Shown in pieces: positions 51,396 through 60,413 of a DNA stretch of 64,000 bases. This DNA is from CAYJFG01 sp051881695. Lineage in GTDB: Bacteria > Bacillota > Clostridia > Oscillospirales > Acutalibacteraceae. Numbering within the stretch: position 1 is the first letter of the stretch; each line of letters begins with the position of its first letter. The DNA lies in assembly GCA_051881695.1 (NCBI GenBank), contig JBJEQJ010000008.1:98605-162604 (forward strand), written 5' to 3'. A model generated the notes under the pieces. The model was not told the DNA's origin, searched no databases, and saw only the letters and a program-made list of their open reading frames with translations. The position numbers were made by a program, and so were the translations under genes.

Positions 51396-51575
51396 TTACG
51401 CTTCGCTTACCTCGATGAGGTGGATTATTTTTGCTACCTTACCCTTAGTCTGAGCATTATCCGGCTGCGTTGTAACATCGCCGATTTTCTTCAAACCAAG
51501 TGACTGGGCGGTTGCAATTTGGTCTTTTTTACAGCCGATAAGACTTCTTACAAGCTTAATATTAATCTGTGCCAT
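51396..51575 (-). CDS. rpmD: 50S ribosomal protein L30
   Basis: A 59-residue uL30 read as MAQINIKLVRSLIGCKKDQI, then LGLKKIGDVTTQPDN and ending HLIEVSEA. It lies between rpsE and rplO, the expected position. AGGAAG precedes ATG. Confidence 0.95.
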   Translation of the reverse strand: MAQINIKLVRSLIGCKKDQIATAQSLGLKKIGDVTTQPDNAQTKGKVAKIIHLIEVSEA

Positions 51576-51590
51576 CTTGCTTCCTCCCTA

Positions 51591-52088
51591 TTATAATATT
51601 TCCTTAACTGATTTGCCGCGGATAGCCGCAACCTCTTCAGCTGTACGCAGTGCGCCGAGACCTGCAAGTGTAGCGCGAACTACATTGCAAGGATTGGTTG
51701 AACGCAGTGCCTTTGTTCTTATATCCTTAATGCCTGCTGCCTCAACAACGGCACGAACCGGACCGCCGGCGATAACACCGGTACCGGGAGCAGCCGGCTT
51801 TAAAAGAACTCTGCCTGCGCCGAACTCGCCCATAATCTCGTGAGGAATTGTAGTACCTCTTAAGGAAATCTTCATCAGGTTTTTCTTAGCGTCCTCAATA
51901 CCCTTGCGGATAGCGTCAGGAACCTCACCTGCTTTACCAATACCAAAGCCTACTGTGCCTTCGCCGTCGCCTACTACTACTAAAGCTGCGAACTTGAAGA
52001 TACGTCCGCCCTTTACAGTTTTAGACACGCGGTTAATAGCAACAACACGCTCTTTTAAATCCATAGTTGAACCGTCAATTATAGCCAA
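51591..52088 (-). CDS. rpsE: 30S ribosomal protein S5
   Basis: A 165-residue uS5. The dsRBD-like N-terminal domain has KERVVAINRVSKTVKGGRIF and the second domain has GEFGAGRVLLKPAAPGTGV. It takes part in decoding accuracy. Confidence 0.97.
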   Translation of the reverse strand: MAIIDGSTMDLKERVVAINRVSKTVKGGRIFKFAALVVVGDGEGTVGFGIGKAGEVPDAIRKGIEDAKKNLMKISLRGTTIPHEIMGEFGAGRVLLKPAAPGTGVIAGGPVRAVVEAAGIKDIRTKALRSTNPCNVVRATLAGLGALRTAEEVAAIRGKSVKEIL

Positions 52089-52106
52089 AGTAATTCCTCC
52101 CCTTCT

Positions 52107-52466
52107 TTAGAACTTGAGGCCGCCCTCACGGGCGCCTTCGGCCAATTCCTTGACACGGCCGTGGTATATATATCCACCGCGGTCAAATACAACCTCGGAG
52201 ATACCCTTGTCTGCTGCTTTCTTTGCTATCAGCAAGCCAACCTTCTTAGCTGCTTCTTTGTTTCCGCCGTTTCCAGCAATGTCTTTGTCCAGTGTTGAAG
52301 CTGATGCAAGAGTTACACCCTTAACATCGTCTATCAGCTGAGCGTAGATATTATTGGTGGAGCGGAAAACATTGAGGCGCGGGCAAGCGGCCGTTCCGCT
52401 GATTTTGCCACGAACTCTGCGGTGGCGCTTTAAACGGGCAACGTTTTTGTCTGCCTTATTCACCAT
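52107..52466 (-). CDS. rplR: 50S ribosomal protein L18
   Basis: A 119-residue uL18 that binds 5S rRNA. RLKRHRRVRGKISGTAACPRLNVFRS and FDRGGYIYHGRVKELAEGAREGGL are conserved. Confidence 0.97.
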   Translation of the reverse strand: MVNKADKNVARLKRHRRVRGKISGTAACPRLNVFRSTNNIYAQLIDDVKGVTLASASTLDKDIAGNGGNKEAAKKVGLLIAKKAADKGISEVVFDRGGYIYHGRVKELAEGAREGGLKF

Positions 52467-52483
52467 TGTTATTCACTCCTTAA

Positions 52484-53032
52484 TTATTTCTTGCCGCCCT
52501 TACCGGCTTTACCTTCTTTGCGGCGGATAACCTCGTCAACGTACTTAATACCCTTGCCCTTGTATGGCTCCGGCGGACGTTTTTCTCTTACTTCTGCTGC
52601 AAACTGACCAACCTTCTGCTTGTCAGCTCCAACAATTATAATTTTGTTCGGGTTTGGCACCTCTATTGTGATGTCGGCTGTATCCTCCATAATTACCTGG
52701 TGTGAATAGCCTAAGTTCATAATGAGCTGCTTGCCCTGCTTCTGTACACGGTATCCTACGCCGTTTACGTCTAACTCTTTTTTATAGCCGTTTGACACAC
52801 CCTCAACCATATTGGCAATAAGTGAACGTGTTAAGCCGTGTAAAGATCTGTTTTCCTTGTCATCGTTAGGGCGCTTTACTTCAATAACGCCTTCATTGAT
52901 TTCTACCGTCATATTCGGGTGGATTTTCTGGGATAATGTACCCTTAGCACCTTTTACGGTAAGTACACCGTTGTCAAGCTTTACGTCAACTCCGGCGGGA
53001 ATATTTATAGGTTTTCTTCCAATTCGAGACAT
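52484..53032 (-). CDS. rplF: 50S ribosomal protein L6
   Basis: A 182-residue uL6, two tandem alpha/beta domains, starting MSRIGRKPINIPAGVDV and ending with the signature PPEPYKGKGIKYVDE. It sits at the factor-binding site. Confidence 0.97.
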   Translation of the reverse strand: MSRIGRKPINIPAGVDVKLDNGVLTVKGAKGTLSQKIHPNMTVEINEGVIEVKRPNDDKENRSLHGLTRSLIANMVEGVSNGYKKELDVNGVGYRVQKQGKQLIMNLGYSHQVIMEDTADITIEVPNPNKIIIVGADKQKVGQFAAEVREKRPPEPYKGKGIKYVDEVIRRKEGKAGKGGKK

Positions 53033-53044
53033 AATCGCACCTCC

Positions 53045-53443
53045 TTACCAAATGAATGCAAGGATTTCGCCGCCAACGTTTTCTTTGCGTGCCTGACGGT
53101 CTGTCATAACGCCCTTAGATGTTGAAACAATTGCGATACCGAGGCCCTTCATAACCTTCGGCATATCCTCTACATTACTGTATCTGCGTAAGCCGGGCTT
53201 AGATACTCTGCGAAGGCCTGTAATAACAGGCTTCTTACCCTCGCCGTATTTAAGTGTTACCTTAATAACGCCCTGCTTGCCGTCCTCTATAACTGTGAAG
53301 TCTTTAATATAACCCTCATCTAAAAGAATCTGACAAATTGACTTTTTCATATTAGAAGCGGGGATTTCAACAGTATCGTGCTTTGCAGAACTCGCATTAC
53401 GAATTCTTGTAAGCAAATCTGCTATTGAATCTGTAATTTGCAT
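53045..53443 (-). CDS. rpsH: 30S ribosomal protein S8
   Basis: A 132-residue uS8. DSIADLLTRIRNASSAKHDTVEIPASN begins it, and TSKGVMTDRQARKENVGGE closes it. In E. coli it is the translational repressor of the spc operon. Confidence 0.97.
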   Translation of the reverse strand: MQITDSIADLLTRIRNASSAKHDTVEIPASNMKKSICQILLDEGYIKDFTVIEDGKQGVIKVTLKYGEGKKPVITGLRRVSKPGLRRYSNVEDMPKVMKGLGIAIVSTSKGVMTDRQARKENVGGEILAFIW

Positions 53444-53461
53444 TCCGTAAACCTCCTTTGC

Positions 53462-53647
53462 TTACCAGCTTGCTTTTTTAACACCGGGAATCTCGCCTTT
53501 GTATGCAAGCTCTCTAAAGCATATACGGCAAATTCCAAACTTACGAAGATAGGCGTGTGGCCTGCCGCAGATTTTGCATCTGCTGTATTCTCTTGTAGAG
53601 AATTTCTGTTTTCTTTGTTGTTTAACCTTCATTGAAGTTTTAGCCAC
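53462..53647 (-). CDS. rpsN: 30S ribosomal protein S14, zinc type
   Basis: A 61-residue uS14 of the short zinc form: CKICGRPHAYLRKFGICRIC supplies four cysteines. No second, zinc-free copy is in this window. Confidence 0.97.
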   Translation of the reverse strand: MAKTSMKVKQQRKQKFSTREYSRCKICGRPHAYLRKFGICRICFRELAYKGEIPGVKKASW

Positions 53648-53659
53648 AATTATCCCTCC

Positions 53660-54199
53660 TTATTTAGCAAACGGAGCGCCCATAAGAGCTAACAGCTCGC
53701 GAGCTTCTTCGTCAGTTGTTGCAGTGGTTACGAAGCAAATGTCCATGCCGCGAACCTTGTCAATTTTGTCGTAATCTATCTCCGGGAAAATAAGCTGCTC
53801 TTTAATGCCCATATTGTAGTTGCCTCTGCCGTCAAAGGAGTTTGCGTTAATTCCTCTGAAGTCACGAACTCTCGGAAGAGCTACGTTGAACAGTCTGTCA
53901 AGGAATTCATACATTCTTTCTCCTCTTAACGTAACCTTGGCACCAATCGGCATACCTTCTCTTAATTTGAAGTTAGCAACAGATTTTCTCGCCTTACAAA
54001 CCATTGGTTTCTGACCTGTAATTGCGCTAAGGTCAGTAATAATAGCGTCGATAACCTTTGAGTTATCTCTTGCCTCGCCGGCGCCTACGTTTACTACAAT
54101 TTTGTCAAGCTTTGGTATCTGCATTGTACTTTTGTAGTTAAACTTCTTCATTAAAGCCGGAGCAACCTGCTGAACATAATATTCTTTAAGTCTAGCCAT
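53660..54199 (-). CDS. rplE: 50S ribosomal protein L5
   Basis: A 179-residue uL5 that binds 5S rRNA and touches P-site tRNA. IPKLDKIVVNVGAGEA and FPEIDYDKIDKVRGMDI are family signatures. Confidence 0.97.
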   Translation of the reverse strand: MARLKEYYVQQVAPALMKKFNYKSTMQIPKLDKIVVNVGAGEARDNSKVIDAIITDLSAITGQKPMVCKARKSVANFKLREGMPIGAKVTLRGERMYEFLDRLFNVALPRVRDFRGINANSFDGRGNYNMGIKEQLIFPEIDYDKIDKVRGMDICFVTTATTDEEARELLALMGAPFAK

Positions 54200-54211
54200 T
54201 TTTTATCCTCC

Positions 54212-54532
54212 TTACAGCGCCTCTCCGCATTTTTTGCAAATGCGGCTCTTTGTGCCGTCTTCATAAAGCTTATGAGCAACACGAGTTGGTTTGTTGCAAC
54301 GAGGACACACAATTTGAACCTTGCTGGCATACATAGCGCCTTCTGCCTTTACAATGCCGCCCGGCTCACCCATTTTTCTGGGCTTAACGTGCTTTGTTAC
54401 CATATTTACGCGCTCTACAATAACCTTACCCTCTTTTGGGCTAACGGCTAAAACCTTGCCTTTTTTGCCTTTGCTCTTACCGCTTAATACTACTACGGTG
54501 TCACCCGTTTTTACATGAACCTTATTATTCAT
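54212..54532 (-). CDS. rplX: 50S ribosomal protein L24
   Basis: A 106-residue uL24 with KOW motif GDTVVVLSGKSKGKKGKVLAV and a C-terminal four-cysteine ribbon (CPRC...CKKC). ATG 54532 is used; a GTG three codons upstream overlaps GGAGGTG. Confidence 0.96.
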   Translation of the reverse strand: MNNKVHVKTGDTVVVLSGKSKGKKGKVLAVSPKEGKVIVERVNMVTKHVKPRKMGEPGGIVKAEGAMYASKVQIVCPRCNKPTRVAHKLYEDGTKSRICKKCGEAL

Positions 54533-54546
54533 AGTGAACACCTCCG

Positions 54547-54915
54547 TTAAAGTACTTCGGGAGCAAGGGAAGCAATCTTCAAATAATCCTTATCACGAAG
54601 CTCTCTTGCTACCGGTCCGAAGATACGAGTACCTTTCGGGTTTTTATCATCTCTGATTATTACGGCTGCATTTTCGTCAAAACGAATATATGTGCCGTCT
54701 TCTCTGCGAACGCCCTTAACTGAGCGTACTATAACTGCTTTTACTACGTCGCCTTTTTTAACAACGCCGCCGGGTGCTGCCTTTTTAACCGAAGCTACCA
54801 CAACGTCGCCGATATTGGCGTACCTCCTTCTGGTACCGCCGAGAACGCGGATGCACATTAACTCCTTTGCACCGGTGTTATCGGCAACCTTGAGGTAGGT
54901 CTGCTGCTGTATCAC
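54547..54915 (-). CDS. rplN: 50S ribosomal protein L14
   Basis: A 122-residue uL14, GTG start after GGAGG. IQQQTYLKVADNTGAKELMC and AVIIRDDKNPKGTRIFGPVA are signatures. Confidence 0.97.
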   Translation of the reverse strand: MIQQQTYLKVADNTGAKELMCIRVLGGTRRRYANIGDVVVASVKKAAPGGVVKKGDVVKAVIVRSVKGVRREDGTYIRFDENAAVIIRDDKNPKGTRIFGPVARELRDKDYLKIASLAPEVL

Positions 54916-54947
54916 AGTGCGTTCCTCCTTTTCTCAAAGCCACTAAA

Positions 54948-55205
54948 TTATTTAGCTCTCTCTATAATCTCGACGAGTCTCCATCTCTTATCCTTAGAAA
55001 GAGGACGAGTCTCCATAATGCGTACTCTGTCGCCAACCTTACATTCGTTGTTTTCATCGTGAACCTTAAGCTTGATTGTACGCTTAATGATTTTATCATA
55101 AAGCTTATGCTTAACGCTGTTTTCGATGGCAACTACAATGGTTTTATCCATTTTGTCGCTTACAACCTTGCCGACATCTGTTTTTCTCATATTTCTATCG
55201 CTCAC
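54948..55205 (-). CDS. rpsQ: 30S ribosomal protein S17
   Basis: An 85-residue uS17 OB-fold protein with GKVVSDKMDKTIVVAIE and IMETRPLSKDKRWRLVEI. GTG 55205 follows AAGGAGG; an ATG five codons in lacks a site. Confidence 0.96.
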   Translation of the reverse strand: MSDRNMRKTDVGKVVSDKMDKTIVVAIENSVKHKLYDKIIKRTIKLKVHDENNECKVGDRVRIMETRPLSKDKRWRLVEIIERAK

Positions 55206-55222
55206 GGTTACTTCCTCCTTCC

Positions 55223-55429
55223 TTATGCATTAACGCCGTTTTCAATCTCACGCTGACGAAGAATTGTCTTAACTCTTGCAATATCCTTCTTAACGGCGCT
55301 TACACGCATCGGGTTATCGAGCTGATTAATCGCAAGCTGAAAACGTAGTTGAAATAACTCTTCTTTAAGCTCTTTAAGCTTTGTTGTAAGCTCACTTTCA
55401 GATAATTCTCTAAGCTCTGCTGCTTTCAT
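55223..55429 (-). CDS. rpmC: 50S ribosomal protein L29
   Basis: A 68-residue helical uL29, MKAAELRELSESELTTKLKE, lying at the exit tunnel where SRP and trigger factor dock. Its first base overlaps the end of rplP. Confidence 0.96.
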   Translation of the reverse strand: MKAAELRELSESELTTKLKELKEELFQLRFQLAINQLDNPMRVSAVKKDIARVKTILRQREIENGVNA

Positions 55430-55854
55430 TACTGCTCAACCCCCGTTTCCTCTTTTTTTACAAACTTGCATTTGATAGGTAATTTATTTGCTGCCAAACG
55501 CATAGCTTCTCTTGCTGTATCTTCTGAAACGCCGCCCAGCTCGAACATAACTCTGCCCGGCTTTACAACGGCAACCCAGTATTCCGGTGAACCTTTACCG
55601 GAACCCATTCGGGTTTCGGCCGGCTTTTCTGTAACCGGTTTATCCGGGAATATTTTAATCCAAACCTTACCAAATCTTTTGCAGTAACGTGTCATTGCGA
55701 TACGGGCTGCCTCAATCTGGTTAGATGTTATCCAAGAAGGCTCAAGAGCCTGAAGGCCATAATCACCGTAAGTAACCTTGTTACCTCTGAGGGCTTTACC
55801 CTTCATACGTCCTCTGTGAACTCTTCTGTATTTTACTCGCTTAGGTAACAGCAT
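55429..55854 (-). CDS. rplP: 50S ribosomal protein L16
   Basis: A 141-residue uL16: MLLPKRVKYRRVHRGRMKGK and the arginine-rich GSGKGSPEYWVAVVKPGRVMFE loop close to the peptidyl transferase centre. Confidence 0.97.
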   Translation of the reverse strand: MLLPKRVKYRRVHRGRMKGKALRGNKVTYGDYGLQALEPSWITSNQIEAARIAMTRYCKRFGKVWIKIFPDKPVTEKPAETRMGSGKGSPEYWVAVVKPGRVMFELGGVSEDTAREAMRLAANKLPIKCKFVKKEETGVEQ

Positions 55855-56546
55855 TATTTACTGCCTCCTTCCCTGCGGGGTCTTCTGGTTTCTCTGTTTT
55901 CTCTTCTCTCCCTGTTATCCTGGAGAACCTCGCCCTTGTAAAGCCAAACCTTAACGCCGATTTTACCGTACGTTGTGTCTGCCTCTGCAAAGCCGTAGTC
56001 AATATCTGCTCTTAATGTCTGCAGCGGAATTGTACCCTCGTGATACATTTCTGCACGGGCAATTTCTGCACCGCCGAGACGTCCTGAACACTGAGTTTTA
56101 ATACCCTTTGCGCCAAAACGCATTGCACGGCCGATAGCCTGCTTCATAGCGCGGCGGAAGGATATTCTCTTCTCAAGCTGCTGCGCAATGCTCTCTGCAA
56201 CCAGCTGTGCGTTTAAGTCAGGTGACTTAACCTCAATAATATTGATGTTAACCGGCTTTTTAAGCATTGCCTCGCACTGAAGGCGGAGCTTCTCAATCTC
56301 TGTGCCGCCCTTACCGATAACCATACCGGGCTTAGCGCAGTGAATGTGAATTCTTACCTTAGATGCGTCGCGTTCAATTTCAATTTTGGGAACGCCTGCA
56401 GCATATAACTGCTTCTTTAAGGTCTTGCGGAGGTTGTAGTCCTCAACAAGTGTGTCGCCGAAGTCTTTTTTTGCTGCAAACCAGCGTGAATCCCAGTCTT
56501 TAATTATGCCTACACGCAAACCGTGTGGATTTACTTTCTGGCCCAT
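55854..56546 (-). CDS. rpsC: 30S ribosomal protein S3
   Basis: A 230-residue uS3 with the type II KH domain (KPGMVIGKGGTEIEKLR) and the mRNA-entry helicase residues. The extra C-terminal basic tail NRERRENRETRRPRREGGSK is longer than in some relatives. Confidence 0.97.
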   Translation of the reverse strand: MGQKVNPHGLRVGIIKDWDSRWFAAKKDFGDTLVEDYNLRKTLKKQLYAAGVPKIEIERDASKVRIHIHCAKPGMVIGKGGTEIEKLRLQCEAMLKKPVNINIIEVKSPDLNAQLVAESIAQQLEKRISFRRAMKQAIGRAMRFGAKGIKTQCSGRLGGAEIARAEMYHEGTIPLQTLRADIDYGFAEADTTYGKIGVKVWLYKGEVLQDNRERRENRETRRPRREGGSK

Positions 56547-56563
56547 TACTGTACCTCCTCTTG

Positions 56564-56899
56564 TTATTCTGCTTCTTTAAGCACAAGTGTGATGTGTGAA
56601 GTCTTTTTATCAATTCTGAATGCACGGCCCTGTGCTCTGGGGCGAATACGCTTGAGGGTTGGACCCTGACTTACTGAGCATTCTGCTATATATAATTTTG
56701 AAACATCCATATTGTGGTTATTCTCAGCATTTGCCATAGCTGATTTGAGCAGCTTTTGAAGCGGCTCGCAAGCGGCCTTGGGAGTATGCTTGAGGATAGC
56801 CATAGAAAGATCGCACGGTTTGTTTCTTATTAAGTCGAGAACCACTGAAACCTTTCTGGGGGAAATGCGAAGATAATTAAGTTGTGCTCTTGCTTCCAT
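56564..56899 (-). CDS. rplV: 50S ribosomal protein L22
   Basis: A 111-residue uL22. LRISPRKVSVVLDLIRNK and the tunnel loop RIRPRAQGRAFRIDKKTSHI are present, the latter lining the nascent-chain tunnel. Confidence 0.97.
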   Translation of the reverse strand: MEARAQLNYLRISPRKVSVVLDLIRNKPCDLSMAILKHTPKAACEPLQKLLKSAMANAENNHNMDVSKLYIAECSVSQGPTLKRIRPRAQGRAFRIDKKTSHITLVLKEAE

Positions 56900-56919
56900 T
56901 ACTATACTCTCCTTTCCGC

Positions 56920-57195
56920 TTATTTCTTGCTTGTTTTGGAACCGGCGTGTCCTCTGAAGGTTCTTGTCGGTGCAAACTCGCCGAGCTTGTGTCCGACCAT
57001 ATCCTCAGTAACATATACCGGAACGTGCTTGCGTCCGTCGTGGACTGCAAATGTATGACCTACAAAATCGGGGAAAATTGTTGAAGATCTGCTCCAGGTC
57101 TTTAAAACCTTCTTTTCGCCCGTTTCGTTCATCTGTTGAATCCTCTTCAGCAGCACAGGCTGTACATAAGGACCCTTTTTAACGCTTCTGCCCAT
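56920..57195 (-). CDS. rpsS: 30S ribosomal protein S19
   Basis: A 91-residue uS19: MGRSVKKGPYVQPVLLKRI and WSRSSTIFPDFVGHTFAVHDG, part of the 30S head. Confidence 0.97.
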   Translation of the reverse strand: MGRSVKKGPYVQPVLLKRIQQMNETGEKKVLKTWSRSSTIFPDFVGHTFAVHDGRKHVPVYVTEDMVGHKLGEFAPTRTFRGHAGSKTSKK

Positions 57196-57223
57196 AGTTC
57201 ATAAGCTCCTTTCTGTATGCCTC

Positions 57224-58057
57224 TTACTTACCGTTTCTGCGTCTTACAATCATCTTATCCGAACGATTGTGATGCTTTCTTGTCTTATAACCGAGTGCAG
57301 GCTTACCCCACGGTGTTACAGGACCCGGACGTCCGATCGGGCTCTTGCCCTCACCACCGCCGTGCGGGTGGTCGTTCGGGTTCATTACAGAACCTCTTAC
57401 AGTCGGTCTCCAGCCCATATTGCGCTTACGGCCGGCTTTACCGATTTTAACATTCTCGTGGTCTGTATTTCCAACCTGACCTACTGTAGCCATACAGCTG
57501 ATCGGCACATTTCTAAGCTCGCCTGAAGGAAGTCTTAACAGTGCAAGACCGTTCTCCTTAGCCATAAGCTGTGCCATATTTCCTGCTGCACGAGCAAGCT
57601 GTGCGCCTCTGCCCGGATAAAGCTCTACGTTGTGAACAAATGTACCTGTAGGTATATTCTCAAGCGGTAAAGCGTTGCCCGGTTTAATATCTGCACCTGC
57701 GCCGGCAACTACTGTGTCGCCAACCTTTAAGCCCTGCGGTGCAATGATGTAGCTCTTTTCGCCGTCTTCATACTGAATTAATGCGATGAAAGCTGAACGG
57801 TTAGGGTCATACTCAAGTGTAAGAACCTTAGCCGGAACGTCAAATTTCTGACGCTTAAAATCAATAATACGGTACTTTCTGCGGTTACCGCCGCCTCTGT
57901 GGCGAACAGTAATTCTGCCGTAGCTGTTACGTCCGGAATTTTTCTTTAACGGAGCGAGCAAGCTTTTTTCCGGCGCAACCTTTGAAAGTCCGGAATAATC
58001 TGTAACCGACATATTACGTCTTGCGTTTGTGGTCGGCTTGTAAACTTTAATAGCCAT
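57224..58057 (-). CDS. rplB: 50S ribosomal protein L2
   Basis: A 277-residue uL2 needed for subunit joining and peptidyl transfer. RHRGGGNRRKYRIIDFKR and the conserved GVVMNP-like block RGSVMNPNDHPHGGGEG (with the key histidine) are clear. Confidence 0.97.
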   Translation of the reverse strand: MAIKVYKPTTNARRNMSVTDYSGLSKVAPEKSLLAPLKKNSGRNSYGRITVRHRGGGNRRKYRIIDFKRQKFDVPAKVLTLEYDPNRSAFIALIQYEDGEKSYIIAPQGLKVGDTVVAGAGADIKPGNALPLENIPTGTFVHNVELYPGRGAQLARAAGNMAQLMAKENGLALLRLPSGELRNVPISCMATVGQVGNTDHENVKIGKAGRKRNMGWRPTVRGSVMNPNDHPHGGGEGKSPIGRPGPVTPWGKPALGYKTRKHHNRSDKMIVRRRNGK

Positions 58058-58147
58058 TTGGTTTCACTCTCCTCATGATGGCTTTGCGGGGAAATGGCGT
58101 TCCCCATACATTCTATTGCCTGTCTTAATATAAATTTTCGGGCAGGC

Positions 58148-58438
58148 TTACATCATGCCTTCAAAAAATTCTATATTTTTACTGTCCTGTGTTAATGTTA
58201 CATAAGCTTTCTTCCAAGACGGTGTGTAGCCCTGTGTTCTTCCCTGACGGCGAAGTCTGCCGCGAACATTGGTTGTATTAACCTTTGCTACCTTAACCTT
58301 GAAAAGCTCTTCTACAGCCTTTGCAATTTCAATCTTGTTAGCAGATTTTGCTACCTCGAAAGTGTACTTTTTCTCGACTGCACCTGCCATACTTTTTTCT
58401 GTAATAACAGGACGAATGATAATATCCTGAGCTGTCAT
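58148..58438 (-). CDS. rplW: 50S ribosomal protein L23
   Basis: A 96-residue uL23, the main docking site for SRP and trigger factor. RPVITEKSMAGAVEKKYTFEV starts it and VRGRLRRQGRTQGYTPSWKKA forms the basic loop. A 90-base gap to rplB holds no gene. Confidence 0.96.
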   Translation of the reverse strand: MTAQDIIIRPVITEKSMAGAVEKKYTFEVAKSANKIEIAKAVEELFKVKVAKVNTTNVRGRLRRQGRTQGYTPSWKKAYVTLTQDSKNIEFFEGMM

Positions 58439-59061
58439 TATGCGTACACCTCCTCAATTTTTGCAACTGCATCCTTAACAATAATGAGCTTGTCTGCGTT
58501 TAACATATCATATACGTTAAGCTCGTTTACCTGAGCTGTTTTAACGCCCTGAATGTTGCTTGCAGATTTTATTACCTTTTTGTCTACCTCAGGAAGAACT
58601 ATTAAAGCCTTTTTCTCTGAGCCGACAGCCTTTAACATATTAACAATAGTCTTTGTCTTGTATTCCTCTGTTGTGAGAGAATCAAGTACAATAATATCTG
58701 CGCTTTGCGCCTTTGCGGAGAAAGCAGACTTCATTGCAAGTCTTCTTACCTTCTTGTTTACAGTGTAGCTGTAATCGCGCGGCTTCGGAGCAAATACAAC
58801 TCCGCCGTGTCTCCATTGCGGAGCACGGGTTGAACCCTGTCTTGCATGACCTGTTCCCTTTTGTCTCCATGGCTTTTTACCGCCGCCGGAAACCTCTGCA
58901 CGAGTCAGCGCAGACTGTGTGCCCTGACGCTGATTTGCAAGATAGTTTACTACCATATGATGCATAACGGAAGCGTTAGGCTCAATTCCGAATACAGCAT
59001 CGGAAAGCTCAATTTCTCCAACTGAATTTCCTGCCATATCTAATATAGCTGCTTTAGGCAT
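58438..59061 (-). CDS. rplD: 50S ribosomal protein L4
   Basis: A 207-residue uL4. GTQSALTRAEVSGGGKKPWR leads into the tunnel loop GTGHARQGSTRAPQWRHGG. Its stop shares a base with the rplW start. Confidence 0.97.
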   Translation of the reverse strand: MPKAAILDMAGNSVGEIELSDAVFGIEPNASVMHHMVVNYLANQRQGTQSALTRAEVSGGGKKPWRQKGTGHARQGSTRAPQWRHGGVVFAPKPRDYSYTVNKKVRRLAMKSAFSAKAQSADIIVLDSLTTEEYKTKTIVNMLKAVGSEKKALIVLPEVDKKVIKSASNIQGVKTAQVNELNVYDMLNADKLIIVKDAVAKIEEVYA

Positions 59062-59078
59062 TTGTACTCCTCCTTCCC

Positions 59079-59711
59079 TTAAGCCTTAACGGTGTCACGA
59101 ATTATTACGGTACCGCCGTTAGGACCCGGAACAGCGCCCTTTATAGCGATAAGATTGTTTTCGGCGTCCACCTTAACAATCATCAAATTCTGAACTGTTA
59201 CTCTTTCGGCACCTAAGTGACCTGCCATCTTCTTGCCCTTCCAAACTCTTGACGGAGAAGAACAAGCACCGATTGAACCGCCTTTTCTTACGCAGGGACC
59301 GGTACCGTGTGACTCCTTGAGTCTTTGGAAGTTCCATCTTTTAATAACGCCGGCTGTCCCCTTACCCTTGCTCTTGCCGGTAACGTCAACCTTGTCGCCG
59401 TTTGCAAAGATGTCAGCCTTTAAGATGTCGCCTACATTGTAAGCGTCTGTGTCGTCAAAGCGGAATTCACGAAGAGTTCTCTTCGGAGCAACGTCCGCCT
59501 TGTCAAAGTGGCCCTTCATCGGCTTGTTGGTTTTATTCGGCTTTAAATCGCCGAAGCCAATCTGAACTGCCGCATAGCCGTCGTTTTCAACAGTTTTTTT
59601 CTGAGAAACAACGCATGGACCTGCTTCTACAACTGTTACGGGAATGACCTTTCCCTTTTCGTCGAAGATTTGCGTCATGCCAATCTTCTTTCCGATTAGT
59701 GCTTTTTGCAT
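59079..59711 (-). CDS. rplC: 50S ribosomal protein L3
   Basis: A 210-residue uL3. KALIGKKIGMTQIFDEKG and RWNFQRLKESHGTGPCVRKGGSIG reach the peptidyl transferase centre. It follows rpsJ after 68 bases. Confidence 0.97.
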   Translation of the reverse strand: MQKALIGKKIGMTQIFDEKGKVIPVTVVEAGPCVVSQKKTVENDGYAAVQIGFGDLKPNKTNKPMKGHFDKADVAPKRTLREFRFDDTDAYNVGDILKADIFANGDKVDVTGKSKGKGTAGVIKRWNFQRLKESHGTGPCVRKGGSIGACSSPSRVWKGKKMAGHLGAERVTVQNLMIVKVDAENNLIAIKGAVPGPNGGTVIIRDTVKA

Positions 59712-59779
59712 AATTTATGCCTCCTGTAAGGTTATTGGTTGGGATTTCCCCAACTTGACCCCGACTGCATGTTGGTTGA

Positions 59780-60091
59780 TTATAATTTAATTTCTATATC
59801 AACGCCTGCAGGGAGCTCTAAGCTCATAAGAGCCTCGACTGTCTTGTTTGACGGTCTTAAAATGTCGATAAGTCTTTTGTGAGTTCTCATCTCGAACTGC
59901 TCACGGCTGTCCTTATACTTATGAACAGCACGCAGAATTGTGATTACCTGCTTTTCTGTCGGAAGCGGAACAGGACCTGAAACTCTGGCGCCTGTACGCT
60001 TAGCCGTCTGAACAATCCTCTCTGCGGACTGATCTACCAGCTGATGATCATAACCCTTAATTCTTATCCTTATTTTTTCCTTGACTGCCAC
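59780..60091 (-). CDS. rpsJ: 30S ribosomal protein S10
   Basis: A 103-residue uS10/NusE, first gene of the superoperon. It starts with GTG after GGAGG: KIRIRIKGYDHQLVDQSAER; it ends ELPAGVDIEIKL. Besides its place in the 30S head it acts in antitermination as NusE. Confidence 0.97.
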   Translation of the reverse strand: MAVKEKIRIRIKGYDHQLVDQSAERIVQTAKRTGARVSGPVPLPTEKQVITILRAVHKYKDSREQFEMRTHKRLIDILRPSNKTVEALMSLELPAGVDIEIKL

Positions 60092-60378
60092 AATAATCGC
60101 CTCCTTAGTATAATTAGTTGGCGGGCGCCGCTTTTAGTAATTTTTGTTACACCCTGCCGGGTGTTCCGTCAACTACCCTTTAAAAACCGAGTTGACATAT
60201 GCCAGCCCGGATCCAAAAAGCGTTTGAACACAGCAAAGCACAGCAACTCCTTGTGCTTTGTATGCTACAAATTTAATCTTTTCTTTTGCCGCCCGGTTTA
60301 AAATCGGACATACTCCACGGAAAAACCGGCTTTATAGCCGCAACCTCCCGCTTCTTCGCATATCTGTTGCAGTCACGC
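60092..60378 (-). promoter_or_regulatory. rpsJ leader of about 290 bases
   Basis: The transcript from the promoter at 60385-60413 runs about 290 bases before rpsJ. It contains several stems, among them ACACCCGGCAGGGTGT, an AAAGCAC/GTGCTTT hairpin, and paired GTTGAC repeats. No gene is visible. The length suggests autoregulation by an r-protein, but no known leader motif could be matched by eye. Confidence 0.5.
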
Positions 60379-60384
60379 TCAGCT

Positions 60385-60413
60385 ATTATAACATAAAAAA
60401 GGCCCGTTTTCAA
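60385..60413 (-). promoter_or_regulatory. Promoter of the ribosomal superoperon
   Basis: Minus strand: TTGAAA (60408-60413), 17-base spacer, TATAAT (60385-60390). The -35 box lies across the loop and inner arm of the terminator hairpin at 60395-60428. Confidence 0.85.
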
